Shown here: positions 62,500-64,000 of the stretch, piece after piece
Layout: each line of letters opens with the position of its first letter
Position numbering within the stretch: the stretch's first letter is position 1
Assembly (NCBI GenBank): GCA_030429735.1
Contig: JAUIET010000001.1
Location: forward strand, 1 to 64,000
DNA: 64,000 nt
From: Gammaproteobacteria bacterium
GTDB taxonomy: Bacteria; Pseudomonadota; Gammaproteobacteria; Pseudomonadales; JAUIET01
Direction of reading: 5' to 3'
Translations under genes and position numbers: made by a program
Notes under the pieces: generated by a model
What the model saw: only the letters and a program-made list of their open reading frames with translations
The model's database searches: none
Told to the model about the DNA's origin: nothing

Positions 62500-63888
62500 C
62501 TATTCGTCCGGGGCCTCATAAGTGCCATAGGCCAGATTTTCAAAGCGGGTATACTGTCCGAGAAAGGCCAATTTGCAGGTACCCGTCGGCCCATTTCTCT
62601 GCTTGCCAATAATGATTTCAGCTACACCTTTCTCGGGACTGTCTTCGTTATAAAACTCGTCGCGATAAATAAAGGCAATAACGTCTGCGTCTTGCTCAAT
62701 CGCACCGGATTCTCGCAGATCAGACAACACAGGACGCTTGTTAGGTCGTTGCTCAACACTACGATTCAGTTGCGACAGCGCGATCATAGGGCAATCAAAT
62801 TCTTTCGCGATGGCTTTCAGCGACCGCGAAATTTCGGAAATTTCTGCAGTTCTGCCTTCAGAACCGCCTGTTTGCATCAACTGCAGATAGTCGATCATAA
62901 TCAAGCTGATTTTGCCGTGCTCACGCATTACCCGACGCGCACGCGACCTGACTTCACTGGGTGACAATGCGGGTGTGTCATCAATAAACAAAGGTCTGTC
63001 TTTCAGCTTTCCAACGGCAGCGCTCAAACGTGGCCAATCATCTTCCTCCATATCGCCTGTACGAACGCGATTCTGCTCAATCTTTCCAATCGACGACAGC
63101 ATACGCATGATCAGCGACTCGGCCGACATTTCCATGCTGAATACCAGCACCGGGCTTTCTTCTACCATCACCGCGTTTTCGACAATGTTCATCGCGAAGC
63201 TGGTTTTACCCATTGATGGGCGGCCGGCCACGATAATCAAATCACTGCGCTGCAAGCCAGCCGTCTTCCCATCCAGCTCTTTAAAGCCGGTACTGACACC
63301 TGTTATCGAACCTTCGGTATTGAATAACTCATCAATGCGATCAAGCGCGCCTTTAAGCAAAGGGTTTACCGGCTGCGGGCCACCCGCCTTAGGTCTGCCC
63401 TCGGCGATCGCCATAATCTGCCGCTCAGCGTCTTCAAGAATATCGCCACTATTGCGACCTTCCGGGAAAAAGCTGTTATCGGCAATAGAGTTTGCGGAAC
63501 GTATCAACTGTCGCAAAATCGCTCGCTCGCGCACAATGGTGGCGTACGCTCGCACATTGCTGGCACTGGGCGTATTGTTGGCGAGCTCACCTAAATACGC
63601 CAGGCCGCCAACTTGCTCAAGCTCTTTCAGATCAGCCAGAGCATCAGCAACTGTAATCACGTCCAGGGGCTGATCAGCTTCAGCCAACTTGGCCATGACA
63701 TTAAAAACGCTACGATGGTCGCTTCTGTAAAAATCTTCAGCGCTGACCAGATCAGCCACCCGCTCCCACGATTCGCTGGACAATAATAAGCCACCCAACA
63801 CCGATTGTTCCGCTTCAACGGAATGCGGCGGAATCTTCAGATTACTGACTTCAGACTCGATGACGGCAGGAGCGAATTGCTCTTCCAT
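62500..63888 (-). CDS. dnaB: Replicative DNA helicase DnaB
   Basis: Hexameric replicative helicase. The N-terminal collar domain (IPPHSVEAEQSVLGGLLLS) and RecA-like motor are intact: Walker A IVAGRPSMGKTSFAMNI, VLVFSMEMSAESLIMRML, LIMIDYLQLMQ, and ALSQLNRSVEQRPNKRPVLS. It has 462 residues, E. coli 471. It is convergent with the DnaT/lambda-P-like cassette (20-base gap). Its upstream neighbour, often rplI, lies outside the window. Confidence 0.97.
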   Translation of the reverse strand: MEEQFAPAVIESEVSNLKIPPHSVEAEQSVLGGLLLSSESWERVADLVSAEDFYRSDHRSVFNVMAKLAEADQPLDVITVADALADLKELEQVGGLAYLGELANNTPSASNVRAYATIVRERAILRQLIRSANSIADNSFFPEGRNSGDILEDAERQIMAIAEGRPKAGGPQPVNPLLKGALDRIDELFNTEGSITGVSTGFKELDGKTAGLQRSDLIIVAGRPSMGKTSFAMNIVENAVMVEESPVLVFSMEMSAESLIMRMLSSIGKIEQNRVRTGDMEEDDWPRLSAAVGKLKDRPLFIDDTPALSPSEVRSRARRVMREHGKISLIMIDYLQLMQTGGSEGRTAEISEISRSLKAIAKEFDCPMIALSQLNRSVEQRPNKRPVLSDLRESGAIEQDADVIAFIYRDEFYNEDSPEKGVAEIIIGKQRNGPTGTCKLAFLGQYTRFENLAYGTYEAPDE

Positions 63889-64000
63889 TTATTTTGGCTC
63901 TGGGTTTTAAGCAGACAGTGATTGTCTGTGATTGCAAGTGTGTTGTCCACGATATGTCGAAATGCAGACGTGCATTGTTTAACTAGACCAGCGTCAAATC

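Overview
The window is a chromosomal stretch of a gammaproteobacterium close to the Pseudomonadales/Cellvibrionales/Oceanospirillales group. Nearly every gene is a core housekeeping gene in an order that, from memory, matches blocks of the Pseudomonas aeruginosa chromosome: the PA0576-PA0597 block (rpoD to murU), rpe-trpE, trpGDC-vfr-osmC-coq7, retS-purD-purH-fis-dusB-prmA-accCB-dsbD, the pgpA-thiL-nusB-rib-nrdR-glyA block, and radA and dnaB. I saw no tRNA, rRNA, CRISPR array, prophage or transposase gene.

Layout. Positions 1-312 hold a tandem intergenic repeat with terminator hairpins behind rpoD. From 313 to 5231 (minus strand) lies the macromolecular-synthesis operon rpsU-yqeY-dnaG-rpoD, divergent from tsaD-folB. 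6720-8718 carries a pteridine-reductase-like gene and cca; 8873-13608 the stress/kinase trio prkA-yeaH-spoVR; 13919-20739 lptD-surA-pdxA-rsmA-apaG-apaH, divergent from amgK-murU (peptidoglycan recycling). 22542-28142 holds an exported alpha/beta-hydrolase-like gene, rpe and a contiguous trpE-G-D-C operon preceded by an unannotated Trp-rich leader peptide. 28445-31585 holds vfr/crp, an OsmC-family gene, cobT and coq7. 31582-34367 is a RetS-like 7TMR-DISM hybrid sensor kinase broken by one frameshift, followed upstream by purD-purH and by fis-dusB-(zinc-ribbon DUF3426 protein)-prmA-accC-accB. 43679-47681 has dsbD, a PCuAC copper chaperone gene, an adenosine-kinase-like gene and a nuclease gene. 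47678-54539 is pgpA-thiL-nusB-ribH, ribE-ribD-nrdR and glyA, interrupted by a plus-strand dienelactone-hydrolase gene where Pseudomonas has ribBA. 54661-64000 contains a PAS-GGDEF-EAL gene, ettA, a large nested inverted repeat, radA, a two-gene primosome cassette (three DnaT domains plus a lambda-P-like helicase loader) and the convergent dnaB.

Most noteworthy: (1) the DnaT(x3)/lambda-P-like pair next to dnaB, a possible chromosomal helicase-loading system; (2) the retS-like gene split exactly between its fourth and fifth membrane segments at a five-base homopolymer; (3) a 219-base nested inverted repeat between ettA and radA; (4) a short leader peptide ending F-R-W-R-W in front of trpE; (5) loss of ribBA from the riboflavin cluster. 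All functional calls come from reading motifs by eye; no database search was run.
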